A stretch of DNA of 64,000 nt. Source: Rugalucina vietnamica. Its lineage: Eukaryota > Mollusca > Bivalvia > Lucinida > Lucinidae. Position numbers and translations under genes: made by a program. Under the pieces are notes generated by a model, which had not been told where the DNA came from, ran no database searches, and was given only the letters and a program-made list of their open reading frames with translations. The stretch covers positions 44,216,986-44,280,985 of the forward strand of contig OZ024875.1 in the NCBI GenBank assembly GCA_964017185.1, read 5' to 3'. Below are positions 12,117 to 26,300 of this stretch, one piece after another (the first letter of the stretch is position 1; every line of letters starts with the position of its first letter).

Positions 12117-15100
12117 CTACAAAAACATGTTCAGAGTAAGACACAATAGGACGTATAGACTAGTGATCCAATCTCAAATTTTGAGACCAGGGAGGCCGGC
12201 TTGTTAATGGATGCAGACAATGATATTGTGCTTGCCCAATATCTGGGGAACAGCGCTAGGCTTGTCTGCAGATTCACAATCCGTTTTGTAGGTCAGTACA
12301 AGAGGTCAAAGGTCATGGGGTGCATAAAAGTAAAAGGTCGTACTAATGTACCCTATTATTGATGTTATGTTCAAAATAAAATCAGATTTTTGGTAGTTTT
12401 AATGAGTACCCGAGCAAATAATATTTTAAATGATTATATTCTTGCCATATGGCAACAAATTTGTAAAAATTACAATCAAAGTACATAAAGTACTGCAATT
12501 GTGAAAGAAAAAAAAACGTTGGGTAAAAGCAACATAGTACTTTCAAATAATAATTCCTTCATGTGATAGGCATTACATAATTATGTCCAACACTTTAATA
12601 TTTATGTATTTGTGTCAATCCATTTAGTCTACTGCACAAACGTTACTTAGATCTGTGAGTAGTTGCATGGCAAAACCAATATTTTGGCTAGAAGCAAATC
12701 AATGTTGGCGTATGTTCAATCTGCAATGAGCGTTTACTCATGGAGAAAACTTGGCTACCTATGAAATAACCCGAACTGGTGAATGCCTATGCTGTTCTGA
12801 ATCTTTGCCAGGAGCAAATGCGAAACCTTCGATTTTGTCATGCAATGGCCGAAATGTAAACATCACCTTAAGCGCAGTATCACTGGATGTTATAGGGGTT
12901 TGAGCACATATTGTCAACACACGAACATGCAGGTGTGTAGGGGTTAGTAACTTGAAGGCTTCGTAAGTTCCCTTACTTACTACATATTTACGATGGTCTC
13001 AAGATGACCGCATGAACATTTACGCCCTTGCTATTCCAGTCACTCTAAGTTATCATCACTTTTTGAAATGAAATGTGCCACTTCGTAAGATAAGACGACG
13101 CTAAGGTGGGCTAGAGTTGACCGCAAAATTACGATGTTGTTAAGCTGTCACCGTAACTTAAGGTCTCTTTCAGTTATTCCCATAATCCCTAAGAGATACT
13201 TAAGTTGGTCGTAAGTTGATCTTAAGCTTGAGATGGCTTTGAGTTACCAACCCCAGATCATCTCCTGTCAGTATTTACATCTTCGTGTAGCACAAGACTT
13301 GATTCCACATCGTTTGTTTGTGGAACAGGATCGAAAGTGATAAGTAGAGGCGTCGAGTGTCAGAGTCTTAGGCGTCCTTACTCTCGAAATGGCTTGGCTT
13401 CTGCCCCGCCTCAAACGCTATGACACGGGCGAACTGATTGAGAACTCTAAAATCCCACATCAATGGTTTTCCTGATACCCGCGCACCAGAGAAATACCCT
13501 GAATTTGTCTAGAGGAGCGACTGGCAACCTCAGGGGCAAGGTCGTCATCTAGATTATAAAAAAGAACTGAAATCCTTTAAGAGCAGCGAACATATTAATG
13601 AGAAAGAGGATACTTTCATAAAGAGTTTTGAGTCTGACATTCACAAACATAAACCTAGACCCAAACATGACTACCTCAAACCTTGCGAACGCTGTGCCTG
13701 TACAATTTCCAAAAGAGAGACGATGTAATAATACAGTCTGCAGACAAAGGGCCATCTGTGGTTGTCATGGACAGTGATCAATATGTCTCAGAAGCTGAAA
13801 ATTAGCTGAGTGATTCCTCCTTTTATGAGGTTCTTGATCATGACTCCACAATGGAATTTGCAAAGAAAGTTTCTGCTGCAATTTGTGAACTGAGAGCGGG
13901 TAACTACATCAGTGAAAAATTGGCATCTATCTCACTGTAGATGAACCAAAAGCAGGACGTTTTTATCTCCTACCCAAGATCGACAAAGCTGCAAACCCTG
14001 GCCGTCCCATAGGGTCTGCCAATGGACACACCCTACAGAGAAGATATCAGAATTTGTCGACTTTCATCTTCAACCACATATACAGAATTTACCATCCTAC
14101 TTGCAGGATACAACATATTTCCTGAAAAAAGCAACATGCAATGGGCCCACTTCCTCCCGAAACACTGATTGTGTCGATGAATGTCACACACCTTTAATCA
14201 AATATACCACATCAAGTTGGTATAAAAGCATGTGAAGAGGTTTGGGAAAAGCGGAAAGTTAAAGATCCGCCCATGCACATTCTAGTAAAACTTCTCAACT
14301 TGGTCCTCAATGCAACAACTTTGAATTTAATAGTAAACGCTACCTGTAAATTCAGGAGCCGGACATGGGAACGAAAATGGCACCATCATACGCCAACATT
14401 TTCATGGGTAGGCTTTAGAAATAGCCCCTGCAGTCGATTAGCTTGAAGCCATTTTTGTGACTCAGGTTCATAGATGACAAAAAGGTACAAGTAGGCAATG
14501 ATCAGGAAATGGCGCAATCAGAAAGAAATTCCCACTCCATAAACCGAGGGGTGGGAAAAAACTTAAATGACACTTAGCTACTTATACCAAGAAAACATAT
14601 CGTAAGCCGAGTGAGCAGCTATTCCCCAACAGGCGGCCATTCAGTTACCGGAACTGAACTAAAATATGAAAACGTACATAAGGCTCAAACAGCACAAAAT
14701 TCGACTCCAAAACACAAAACAAATAGAACCACAACAGAAGTATTGCCTTGGAACGATCAGTAATATAAAATTACTGGGGGCTTAAACAGGTTTTACAGGT
14801 GCCTAACCTCACATAGACATGAATACATGGATGGATACATGACAGAGAGACACTGGTGCAAACAACTTCCACCCAACAATAAAGTTTACTGCAGAGGTAT
14901 CCAACGACAAACATGCTTTTTAGACATCACGTCTCACCTAGAAGGAGACAGAGTTGTCGTGGACATCTACACTAAGCACACATATTCAAACCAGTACCTC
15001 TTGCCATAAAGCTGTCACTGCAGCAAGAACATCCCTTACAGTCTTGCGCTACGCATCAGACGTATCTGCTCAGACGACGAAGCCTTTGAGATGAGAGTGA

Positions 15101-17902
15101 AATACCTTTCTGACCAATTCAGCAAACGAAGTTATCAGAAGCATCGACCAAGCCATAGAAAATGTTAGGCAAATGGGCCGACCAAGTCTGTTATCCTACA
15201 GACCTAAACCCCGGAACAGCAGAAAAGTCTCATCATTCATAGTTCAGATTAGATTATATCTTCCTTTTGGTCCTTTGAGGTCAGCGAGGGTGTTCTGAAA
15301 AATCAGAAAATTATTATCGCTTTAGATTCATTTTATAACCATCCTTTAAAATACAGTATTTGGTCCCAATTTTGATAATACTGGTCTTTGTATCGACTAC
15401 ACTGTTGAAAGATGCAAAATTACAATTATTGTCCTTAGCTTCATGTTGCCAAATCTATAGGGTCATGAGCCATGCCTGTTTGTTGCTTGGGCCATAGTTT
15501 AGGGTGGACGGACAAGACCAGAAAAGAACGTGGGAGCTACTGGATATGCCTTAACACACTGTATCCGAGCGGCATCAGCAAAGGAGATTTTTCCCACATG
15601 TCTTTAATCTATCAATTATCCTGTTTACCCCAGTTTAACAGTTTTCCTGGTTTCCTCCAGCTTACCAGTTTTCCAAGTTTCCCACAGTTTATCGGTATTC
15701 TTGGTTTCCTCTAGTTCACCCGTTCTCCTGGTTTCCCCCAGTTAACCAGTTATCCTGGAATTCCACACACACATTCCCACGCCATACAGACCGTCATCTG
15801 TTCTCGTTTTGTAGCAGTGTGTCTACCTATGCATGTTTTTGACCTGCATGTCCCCATGGGCCACAGTTTGTTTCTGCATACTGTATGAGATGTGTTTTGC
15901 TTTTTTTTCTTGCTTGTAGCGGTGTGTTCGTCACCTTTTCCAAACACATGGAGTGGACCAAACTTTTGCAAAATATACTTACGTGGCCAGTTGAGCACAA
16001 TTAAGTTGAAGTTTTATCTATATTTCTTTATTTCAAAAATTGAATCACACTTCTGTGATGATTTGTCTTCATAGTGTCTTCTTTTTTATTCTGTCTGCCT
16101 ATCTGTTGTACTAATTACCTTGGTTTTATGCTTGGTTGCATCATTTCTTTGTTTCCTCTATGTTAATTTTACATATCCTATACACAGTTACTAAGAAAAA
16201 TAAACACAGCGCTACAAACTGAACTCTTATCAAGTGTTGCGCAGTTCATTCTACCATTTTGAATCAGACACTGTGTCTTTTGAAAGGGCGCTTTTTGACT
16301 AATTTTAAGTCGTATATCCACTCTTAAGTATAAGGCGATGTCAACTTTGACATATTTTCTGTGTATTTATTGTATCTTTGCATATACATATGAACTGAAA
16401 ATTTACAAATGATAAAAAACAAATTTATTTTGTCTTTGATACATTAACTATCTCTAAACATGATGAATATATGTGATTGGAGACACTTTTGTCACACAAG
16501 AAACGCAAACATACGTTGATGCCTAAAACATTAGTACTTTTAGTACTTTGATTTTGACAAAAGCTCCCGAATGCTCCTTTTTGTATGTGTAAACATTTAT
16601 TTTATAGCCCGGAACCATTATTATATGTTGTCTGCCAATTATTCATCACAAATGAACTGCATAACATCCAGTTTACAGTTAAATATTGCTGGAATAGCGA
16701 AAATACACTTGCTGACCTTTGACCTGTGTAATTTGCATAAAAGCCATTTCCTCGACTGCAGACAGGGCAGGTATTGTTTAGCAAAGGTTGATCAACAGTT
16801 TCCATCACATAACTTTGCATTAACATTCCGGCCTCCCTAAAATGATTTCTAGCGGTCTCCTGAAAAATAGTTACTTGTCTAGTAAGTAGAGATTTGCAGT
16901 CAAATTTTGTTTTGACATTAACCTTTCAGTCTCCAATTAGGTAAATGTATAAAAGAAAGCTGTCAAAAATCAGTATGAACATTATAGCGAATTTTATTGT
17001 TGTTTCTTTCTTTCTCTCTAAAATAACAGGCATAAACACAGACAGAGACACAGGCATGCACACAGAAACCTCAACAATTACCTAGGAGTCCCACTGTCTG
17101 TCGACTGAATTCATCCTCATTCCTAATATACATGTTGAAGTAATCAACGTCCGGGTTCTTTCTGTTCGATCTGATGTGTCGCTCAATAACAATCTCAGGA
17201 CCGAATTGAAACCTGATTACAAAAGGAACAGCGATGCAAACAATTAATGTAAGAGCAGCAGTTGCGTAATACGATGCTAATATTAAGTATTTCCGGATGA
17301 TTAAAACGATTTATGAAATCATTCATACTTTGATTCCGATGATAAAGTTTCTGATTTCAACAATTGTAGAAGTAAGATATAAGTTGTGTCTAGCATGAAA
17401 ACGATTTTAAAAAAGACAAACCTTATAATAATCCTATGATTCTTCTTGTTGATCACAAAGTCATTCCCACCGAAATGTTTCTCCATATCGTGGTTCCAGG
17501 GGTACATTTTGGTATCGTACAGCACGGCCTCAGGTGTCAGAACGATGCGATGGTGCTTTGTCTGAACAGCTATTCGACCAATGAAGGTCTTCTTTGTTCC
17601 ATGTTTGTTAAGCTTATCCGAAGTAATGACTTCAGTGTTTATAATGATATCTGTAAAAGATGTAGCAATTCTCTTTTGACTGCCTTCTCCATTCTTATTA
17701 GGCTTAAATAAATGGATGTCAGGACCTTCAACCACGCTGAGGTGAAACCAGTAAATGAACATTTCGAACATTTATCCATGCAACATACCGAGATTTTTCA
17801 GCTGTAAGAATGTAAGAATTGTATATTTCATTAAAAATGATATTTTTCTCAATGGATGTTTGACCGTGAGGCGGTTCTTCGAACACCCACAACATGTTTT
17901 AG

Positions 17903-17943
<41 letters not shown>

Positions 17944-20900
17944 CTATTTAGACTATATATGAAAGTGGTGTGTGGAGGGGTCATACATTACACGGAACTT
18001 TCATCACACTCAGCAAATGCTCGTTAAAAAATAAAAAATAAACCCTATTTTGACTATATATGAAAGTGGTGTGTGGAGGGGTGATATATTACACGGAACT
18101 TTCATCCCACTCAGCAAATGCTCGTTAAGGTCACTTTTATTAATTAAACTCTAAATTTCACTCCTCTTTGAATTAAGGTTACCTGCATTGTCAAAACGCA
18201 TCCATACTTTTAAATACATGTACAAGAAAAACCACGAGCGTAAACATAACGCGACAATAATAATGACTGGTACACCCAGTCACACATGAGAGCTAAGGGT
18301 ATTTCGACAAGAACTCTGTCGAATGAGCGTTCAATAGTTTTACACATACAATGCTCTGAACATGATTACCCTAAGGGTATTTCGACCAGAACTCTGTCGA
18401 ATGAGCGTTTAGCAGTTTTACACATACAATTTGCAAGAAAACATGATTGACACATTCTCTTCAAGCTATACTAGACCTCTGAAGCCCATAGAAGATGGAT
18501 ATATCCGAACAGCGATGGCTTTTAGATTAACTCATTTAAGACTGGCGTCCTTTTTATGGGACATAGGCAAACAGTATAGCCCCAGATGTGACGCCGCAGA
18601 ACTCGGTGTTCCATCTGGGGCTATTCTGTTTGCTTTCTAGCAGGAATTTCATCGAAAAATGATATAAAATTTTAAAATCACACCTGAAGCCCCTAAAACT
18701 TAAAGTGGACTCACCCAAATGATAACAATGGGAAAATCCAATCGTCATATACGGGTTAAATGAACTCACTGTTGACAGGATCATTCAGGACGTTGTAAAC
18801 CTTGTTGTCTGTAGTTGGTAGGTCAAAGCAGATAGGATGTTTCACACCCCGCACTCGAAGCATGTAATGGGGATCCCCACCTGTCAACACCGTTGTTAGG
18901 GTGCGTTAATACATTGTACATGGTGTTGTTTAACGAAAGTCATGTGCTGTGCCTTAACTGATTCTGACATAACAATTTACAGCAGAGAAGTTATCAACGC
19001 ACTCATGCATGTGTGTTATCGTAAAAACACTTTTACAGCTTTGCGAGTTGCGAATCTAGTCGTACACTGCCTTATACGTGCACCTGCATCGCAAGGCACA
19101 TACGGTATTTTATGGTGACTTGGTTTACAAATTAAAGAAACTTAATGCTGCTCTCACATATACCGAATATCCCTTGCGAATCCTAAAATTTGAAATTCGC
19201 GCTGAAATTACCGAATATGATGCGAATGGACGGGGCGGGGCTTGTACAAAACGATGTCTTTGCGAAAGCGTTAAGAATGCTTGCGGATCCTTACAAATTT
19301 CTTAAGAATATTGCGATTGATTGCCATGCTCACTACCGAATTCTTGAAAATGCCTTACGAATGTTCCGAACGCTTACAAATGCCGTTACAAATAATACGA
19401 ACGTAATTGCAAACACCTTACAAATGAAGCGAATGTGTAGCGAATGCTTGCCGAAATATTTTGATTTTTTACTCATTCGCAAACATTGTAGCCAATAATA
19501 TCAATATAAAACGAAATCACCCACCATGCCATGGGGCATGGAAAAATATGTCATTATTGGTCCAAGACTACTCTTGAAACACACACCACTTTGTTGTTTC
19601 TCTCAAATTGCGATTTACACAATAAAAAAAGATAATTTTACCGGGCAAACGAAAATTTCACGGGTCTTTAATTTGTCTGTCATACATTGATGGACAGCTT
19701 AAGGCCAAACACCATAAATAATGGCCTTTACTTGAAGGATAGGGCCAGAATAAATAATCTATGCTAAAAACTGAGTCTTGAATGTGAAAATGTTGCGATT
19801 CACTAGCGATTCTTTACGGACATCAAAACTCAATAGAATTTAATGCTACAGAATCCTTGCAAATGGCTTGCGAGTGTTACAAATGTCTTGCAATCAATCC
19901 GAATTGTTTACGAATTCTTTACGAATATGTTAAGAATATGATTTCCTTGCGAATTTTAGGAGCATGTTCCTAATTTTCGCAACGACTCGAAATTTTCACC
20001 GAATGCTTCCGAATGCTTACAAATGCTACCGAATGCTTCCGAATTTCTAGCGAATAATGCGAATTTGCTCAAAATTACATTCGGAAGGGCATTCGCAAGG
20101 GAAATTCGGTATATGTGAGAGCAGTATAAAGGAATAAATGATTTTTCTTTTCAGTTCGGAAAAATCATAACACGTTACAGACGTATAGGTTATAACTTGA
20201 ATGTTATGCGACAGTCTGCATGCTTAGTTTTTAACCCAATCATGGTTGATAACTATGCTGCCTTCTTTAATTGCACGCCGGTGGGTCGGGCGTCAGACTC
20301 TATGATGGCCCCGACTTAAAGCTATTCATTTTAGTTGGTTGGGGCCGGAGCTTCTTGTCTGTTGCTTGGCCCACCGGGGTCCAACTGGTGTTTTTCTTTT
20401 GCTCCGGAGTTAGTAGGTTATTCGGCGCCCAGGGATCTCCATCGTCGGGCAGCTTACTCAATCTGTGAGTCCTGGTTTTTGATTCATCAGGATGTTTATC
20501 ATGATTTATTTGTTTGTTCTTGATGATTCATTGACTAGTTAGAGATTCACCACGGGGGCCGAGGGACTGGCTGGATGTTGTGAACCACTGCAGTAGCTTA
20601 GGGTGAGGTTAGGTACCTGTAAAACCGGTTTAAGCCCGCCAGTAACTTTGTGTTACTGATCGTTCCAAGTCGATACTTCTGTGGTGGTTCTTTTTGTTAT
20701 ATGTCTTGGTGTTTAAAATTTTTGTGCTGTTGGCGCCTTATGTATGTTTTCATATTTTTAGTTAAGTTAAGGTAACTGAGTGGCCACCTATTGGGAAAAT
20801 AGCTGCTCATTCGGCTTACGATATGTTTCATGGTATAAGTACCTGATTGTTAGTTTGGTTTTTTCCCACCTCGGTTTTTGGAGTGAGAATCTTTTTCTGA

Positions 20901-23295
20901 TTGCGCCTTTTCCTGGTCTTTGCCTACTTGTACCTTTTTATAGCAATTAAAACCATTTGGTACATTTGTATCAAGACATAACAAAGTAGTCAAGATTTAT
21001 GAGTAGCTCACCGCCGCCACCACCATAACCACCACCACCGCCGCCTCCTCCTCCTCCTCGCCGTCGCCCTGAACTAGTGGGTCTAGTCTTCCCACTTCCT
21101 ACTGAACCTGTAATGAAACAGTAGCCAAGGTGAGTTGATGTTTGATTAATATGTACAAGTGCGTTTAACGCTTACATTTTACATTCATTCATTCGAGAAA
21201 TGCATAGGCAAGTATGTCAATACGGAAAATAACCATTTGCCGACACAAAAGCTATCGGAGAGGAGCACCATGCACACACTTTGCTACCAATGCTGTGACA
21301 CAAAGGAATTGTTAAAACAAGTGATGATAACACACAGAAAATTTACAATGAAGATCATTTATACAAGAGCAGTGATCATATTTATGAGAAAAGAAGCTGA
21401 CAATACTGTGGTTTCGGTTATTAAAGCCTTGTGAGTGAACCTATTTTAATAACAAAAGGAGTAAGAATGGTTATTGGTAATTTGTTCTTAGATGTACCAG
21501 GACAGTCAATACAAAAATGGTATGGTAACATCGTAATACGCCCTCGTAATTGACAAACATTTTTAAACTCATCTCAGACACTATCTTGGGAAAATCAGAT
21601 TTCACCAGTGGTCACAAATGAAGAGCAAGCTGACCATTCATTCACAGTCTCGTGGTCATCAACCAAGAAACAAAAGCTGACTAGCTATACATGGGAGCTA
21701 CCAAACAACAGCAGATATGTTCAACAATTTAAACCAGTTTATAACGCTCAATAAAACGGCTCACAGCAACATTCGTGTTAATGATCGTTTTGTATACGTA
21801 TGATATCAAACGATTGGTTTTACAAGATATGCTTGCGTAAACTCTTAAACGAAATCCATTTAAAACGGCTTCCCACAAGTGGAGTGAAAATTGGTATTCG
21901 ACCCTGTTGTACTGACCGTCATCCTCGTCAGTAGTTTCTTCTGTTTCCGGTTTAGTAACAACCATTGAAGTCAGTGGTGTCACGAAATTGTACTGTAATA
22001 AAATGAAGCAAAACCACTGTCACCAGAAATACGAGCAATGAGACGAATCTATGTGTTTCACTTGTAATTGGTAACCTGGACCCAGTTGTTCAAAATTAAC
22101 GACGTCGTTAGTTAACGATTCGTTAAAATTTCAAACATGAATATTACAAATACACTGTTGTTTTTTGTTGAAAAAATGTGAGAATCCTTTGCAATGCAAA
22201 GGATTCTCACATTTTATCAACAAAAAACAACAGTGTATTTGCTTATATAGTCGGCATTTACTTAACAAACTGAGGTCTTAACGATGACGTTAAGCTAACG
22301 AAGCTTTGAACAACTGGTCCCTGCTCTCTTTAAACCGGCCTTAGCGAGTAATCTCTACACCGAAAAACGTGATGTGCAAGTAATATAAGTTACAAACATT
22401 ATTTGTTGAAAATGTAGATCTACTGAAAACACTAGTGATCCCTTTTGAGGGAAGTTGGGATGTGTAGTATGATTGTAAAGAAGCGGTGACGCAGGTACAT
22501 GTACATGACGAATTGGATAACATTTCGGGGGCAGATATAATTTAACAGACCTCACAGTGTCGAGAAACAGAGAACGTTTAAATGAGCGGGTTTCGAAGAT
22601 AATGTGAACGAAGCAGTGCATAGGGCGGAAACATTTTACTACATGGATGACTTGATGGTACCTTAAGTGATAGTTCTAGAGCGCGCGCTTTCATTTCCTC
22701 TATAGCGGTTGTGTTGTCTGAGAGTTCTATTTTATCCAACATCTGTTGTATGGTAAGATAAGCCCATGTCTTTTCTGCAAGATAGAATGTCGTCAACTAG
22801 AAAATTATATAGAACTAAGCTTCATCAGTCACAAGGACCGATTAGTTCTTCATTGCTGAAGCTGTTACATGTATGTGGTAGTGTTACAGTAGATCTATAT
22901 TAAGTATAGACTATACACAGACATTCCACATTACTGTAAATAACAAAGTGCATACTATGATTCATACTTTCTTACCAGTAATTTCAGCAAAATCTGTGGG
23001 CTGTGTCTGTCCCTCGACGTCAGAAAATTCACCACCTACGTCATCAGCTGACATTGACAACACAAGGTTCCCGCCAAAACTGTTGCCTAGGATTTCCAAG
23101 TTAAGATGACGAGTCTTATTGTCTTCCAGTTTCCCGGCAACGACCAACTCGGAGCCTTGGGGGTGAAAATTGTAGAATGGTTACGCAAGAAAGAAACTCC
23201 ACACATCATGTAATGGATAAGCTATTGCAATTGTGGAGAGCCTCTCCTTTTGATTATTTACTGCTTCCAAACAAGTAATAACGATCTTGGTTTAC

Positions 23296-23347
<52 letters not shown>

Positions 23348-26300
23348 TGTGTGTGTGTGTTGCATTTATTTTGTGTTTTGTTTAGTAAGCATATGTCGCA
23401 CGGTTCATTATTGTAACAAACTGCATTGATTGGGCAGGACTTATGTAAATTTAAAGTTCGATTCTGGGAATCATTATTAATGGCTGTTTTACAATAAGCT
23501 AACCTTTATAATAATTCCTGTAATCCGATCTTGTCAGTGACTCTTCGTTGACCGAATCATCGAGATATTTAATCTCGACATTTTTCAGTAAAGTGACGGC
23601 TAGCTCATCGTAGAAACCAGCAATCTGTAGAGACGCATCGGAATCCTCATAGATTTTCCGCGCAAACCCGTCGTTTTCGTCCGACAGTTTCTGGACGAGA
23701 TTCCAGTCGGCGTCTCGACCGAAGGCGAGAGAGAACATCGGGATACGGATCTCGTTTTTCTTGTGTACGGACGCTAGAATATCCTCTGTTCCTGATACCC
23801 CTGTTGAAAGAGTTACTGAATAGTTTGATATGCCGGCTGAGGAAATTCAATTCTTTAATCCATTTATCAGGTGAAATGGTTAATTTGTTTATTTGTTTGA
23901 TTTGTGGCTTAACTTCCCAGTCAACAACAATGGTCATGTCGGGACGTTGCACCCATTTGTATGTGGGACTTTTACCCAACATTTGGATGTTATGACAAAA
24001 TCACCAAAGCAAACAACTATTAAAGGCTATATATATAATGCTGTTTGACTTGAGCAGTGGCGTATCCAGAAATTTTAGATGTGTGTGTGTGGGGGGGAGG
24101 GGGGAGGTCAAATCCACTAAAGGGGGGCGTTTTTTTTGCATTTCACCTGGATTTTCATAAATTTGCCCCTGAAACTGAAACCGATGCTTCAACCTCCCGA
24201 CCCCTTCCAAATCTGCCACAGTGACTGTTAACCACTTTTCAAGGGTAGGTTCAGCGGTTAACCTGTTATCAGCTGGTCAGGTACACATGTTGTAGGTAAT
24301 GATAATTGCCATTGACACAGGCATCTTATGTTTGTATCGACTACCCTGTTGAAAGTTGCAACATTTTAGTAATTCCCTTTGGCTCCATGATGCCAAATCT
24401 AAAGGGTCACTGACGAGTCTTTAGTAGTCGAAACCGCGGTATGGCCAATCCCCTTTCTCATTAATGTATTCACTGCTCTTAAAGGATCTCAGTTTTAATT
24501 TTTATCATCTATTTCTCAATGCCCCAATAGGTGTGAGAACGATTCCTACTTTAGTAGATGAAGTTAAATATATGTGATAATAACGATTCGATGTCATCGT
24601 CAAACGTGGACTAAGGAACAAATGCAATAAGAATACAAAAGGTACACTAACATATATGTATTTCTATATAATTGCACTCAAGAACAACACCGGAGAGAAA
24701 CGTCAATGATAAAGATCTTTTCGCGGAGTTAGTCATGATCATTTACAATGAACTTACCAGAATTTGCTTGCCCGTCAGTGAGGAAAACCAGCGCTAGCGA
24801 GCGCTTGGAATCATGGGTCTGAGTAAGATGCTGTATACCATTTATCAGGGCTGAATGAACATCCGTTCCTGGAGAATTTAAATAAAACGCACATCAGTTC
24901 ATGTACGTAAATGCTGATGAATAAATCAACGAAAACAATTCATTATAAAAGTGCATGTATGTTGGTTTCCACGATTAGTACATAAATGACACAGGGTGTG
25001 AAGCAATAAAAATATTATAAAATTGAGGCTCAAATGCATAGATTAACACCAAGTGGTAAACGTATTTTGATTATTTACAAAACCAGCAGAAATATTGATT
25101 CGAAACTTCAACGTTCCATTTACAGTCCTAACAAAATAGCAGTGGTGAATAGCAAAATGTTCAACTGTACGATGCGACCTATACGAACATGCATCTTATG
25201 TTAATCATGGCCCTTACCGCCTGTAGCGGATATCGAGTCGACAAAGTCCAATGCCTTCTGAAGATTCTCCGGCGTGACATACTTCAGCTTCTTTTTGAAC
25301 CAACGCTTGTCTGATCCACCTGAACTGAACGTCATAATATTGAATCTCTCACCTGCCAAAAAATGCCAGTACTAAAGCTAGTCACACAATTTTGTTATTA
25401 GTTATTGTGTATTTATATATTACACATGTATATGAAATTTCGTAATCAATTAACCAAACAGGTTGATAGCCTCCATTTAGACATTTTAGATCATATATCG
25501 TCGATGAACCACGAAGCCTCCAGAGATTTTGAGGCCTTGGAAAGGCAATTCAATTTCAGTACTTGATGATAAATGCATGGAAAAGGATTCTGTCGATGAA
25601 ATACACTATTGAATTAAACCTAAACTAACTCTTGAGCATTAATCATTTTCTTCATTTTTTTTTATTCAAGTTTTATATTTTCTAGTAGTCTGTACAAGAT
25701 ACAAAAATGTTAAAAGGCAGTTAATTTTTCGGATGTTAGAAATGAATATTTACAAATAATTTCATTTGGATGAAGTGAAATGTCAAACCTTTGAAATAGT
25801 ATGGATCTGCATTCAAATATAAGTTAAAAGCATTTCGCATGTCTAAGGAAAGACACAATTTTACCCTCTAAAAGATCAGCAAGTATTTTTCGTAACGCCT
25901 CTTTAACTTGATCCATTTTCCGGCCACACATTGACCCGCTGGCGTCGATAATAAAAATGACGTCCCTTGGTAAACGGTCCTGCACCTTGGGTGCAAAGAA
26001 ATGAACAAAATATCCATTGACGACCTGAAACAAAACAAAATGAATTAAAATTACTATATCACAACACTGATAAAATCAGGCATGCGTTCCATTACGAAAA
26101 CTTGCCCATGCAATAAACAGAGATTTTTTTAGCTTTAAAAATTGAAAATTTTCAGCTGAAAAATTTTGATTTTTTCTTATTTTTGCTCAAAACATAGATT
26201 GTGGGTACACGTTAGAACCGCCTCGCGGAGGCGGTTCTAACGAGTACCCATAATCTATGTTTAGGAGTAAAAATTAGAAAAATAGGTAAACCCCTGCAAA

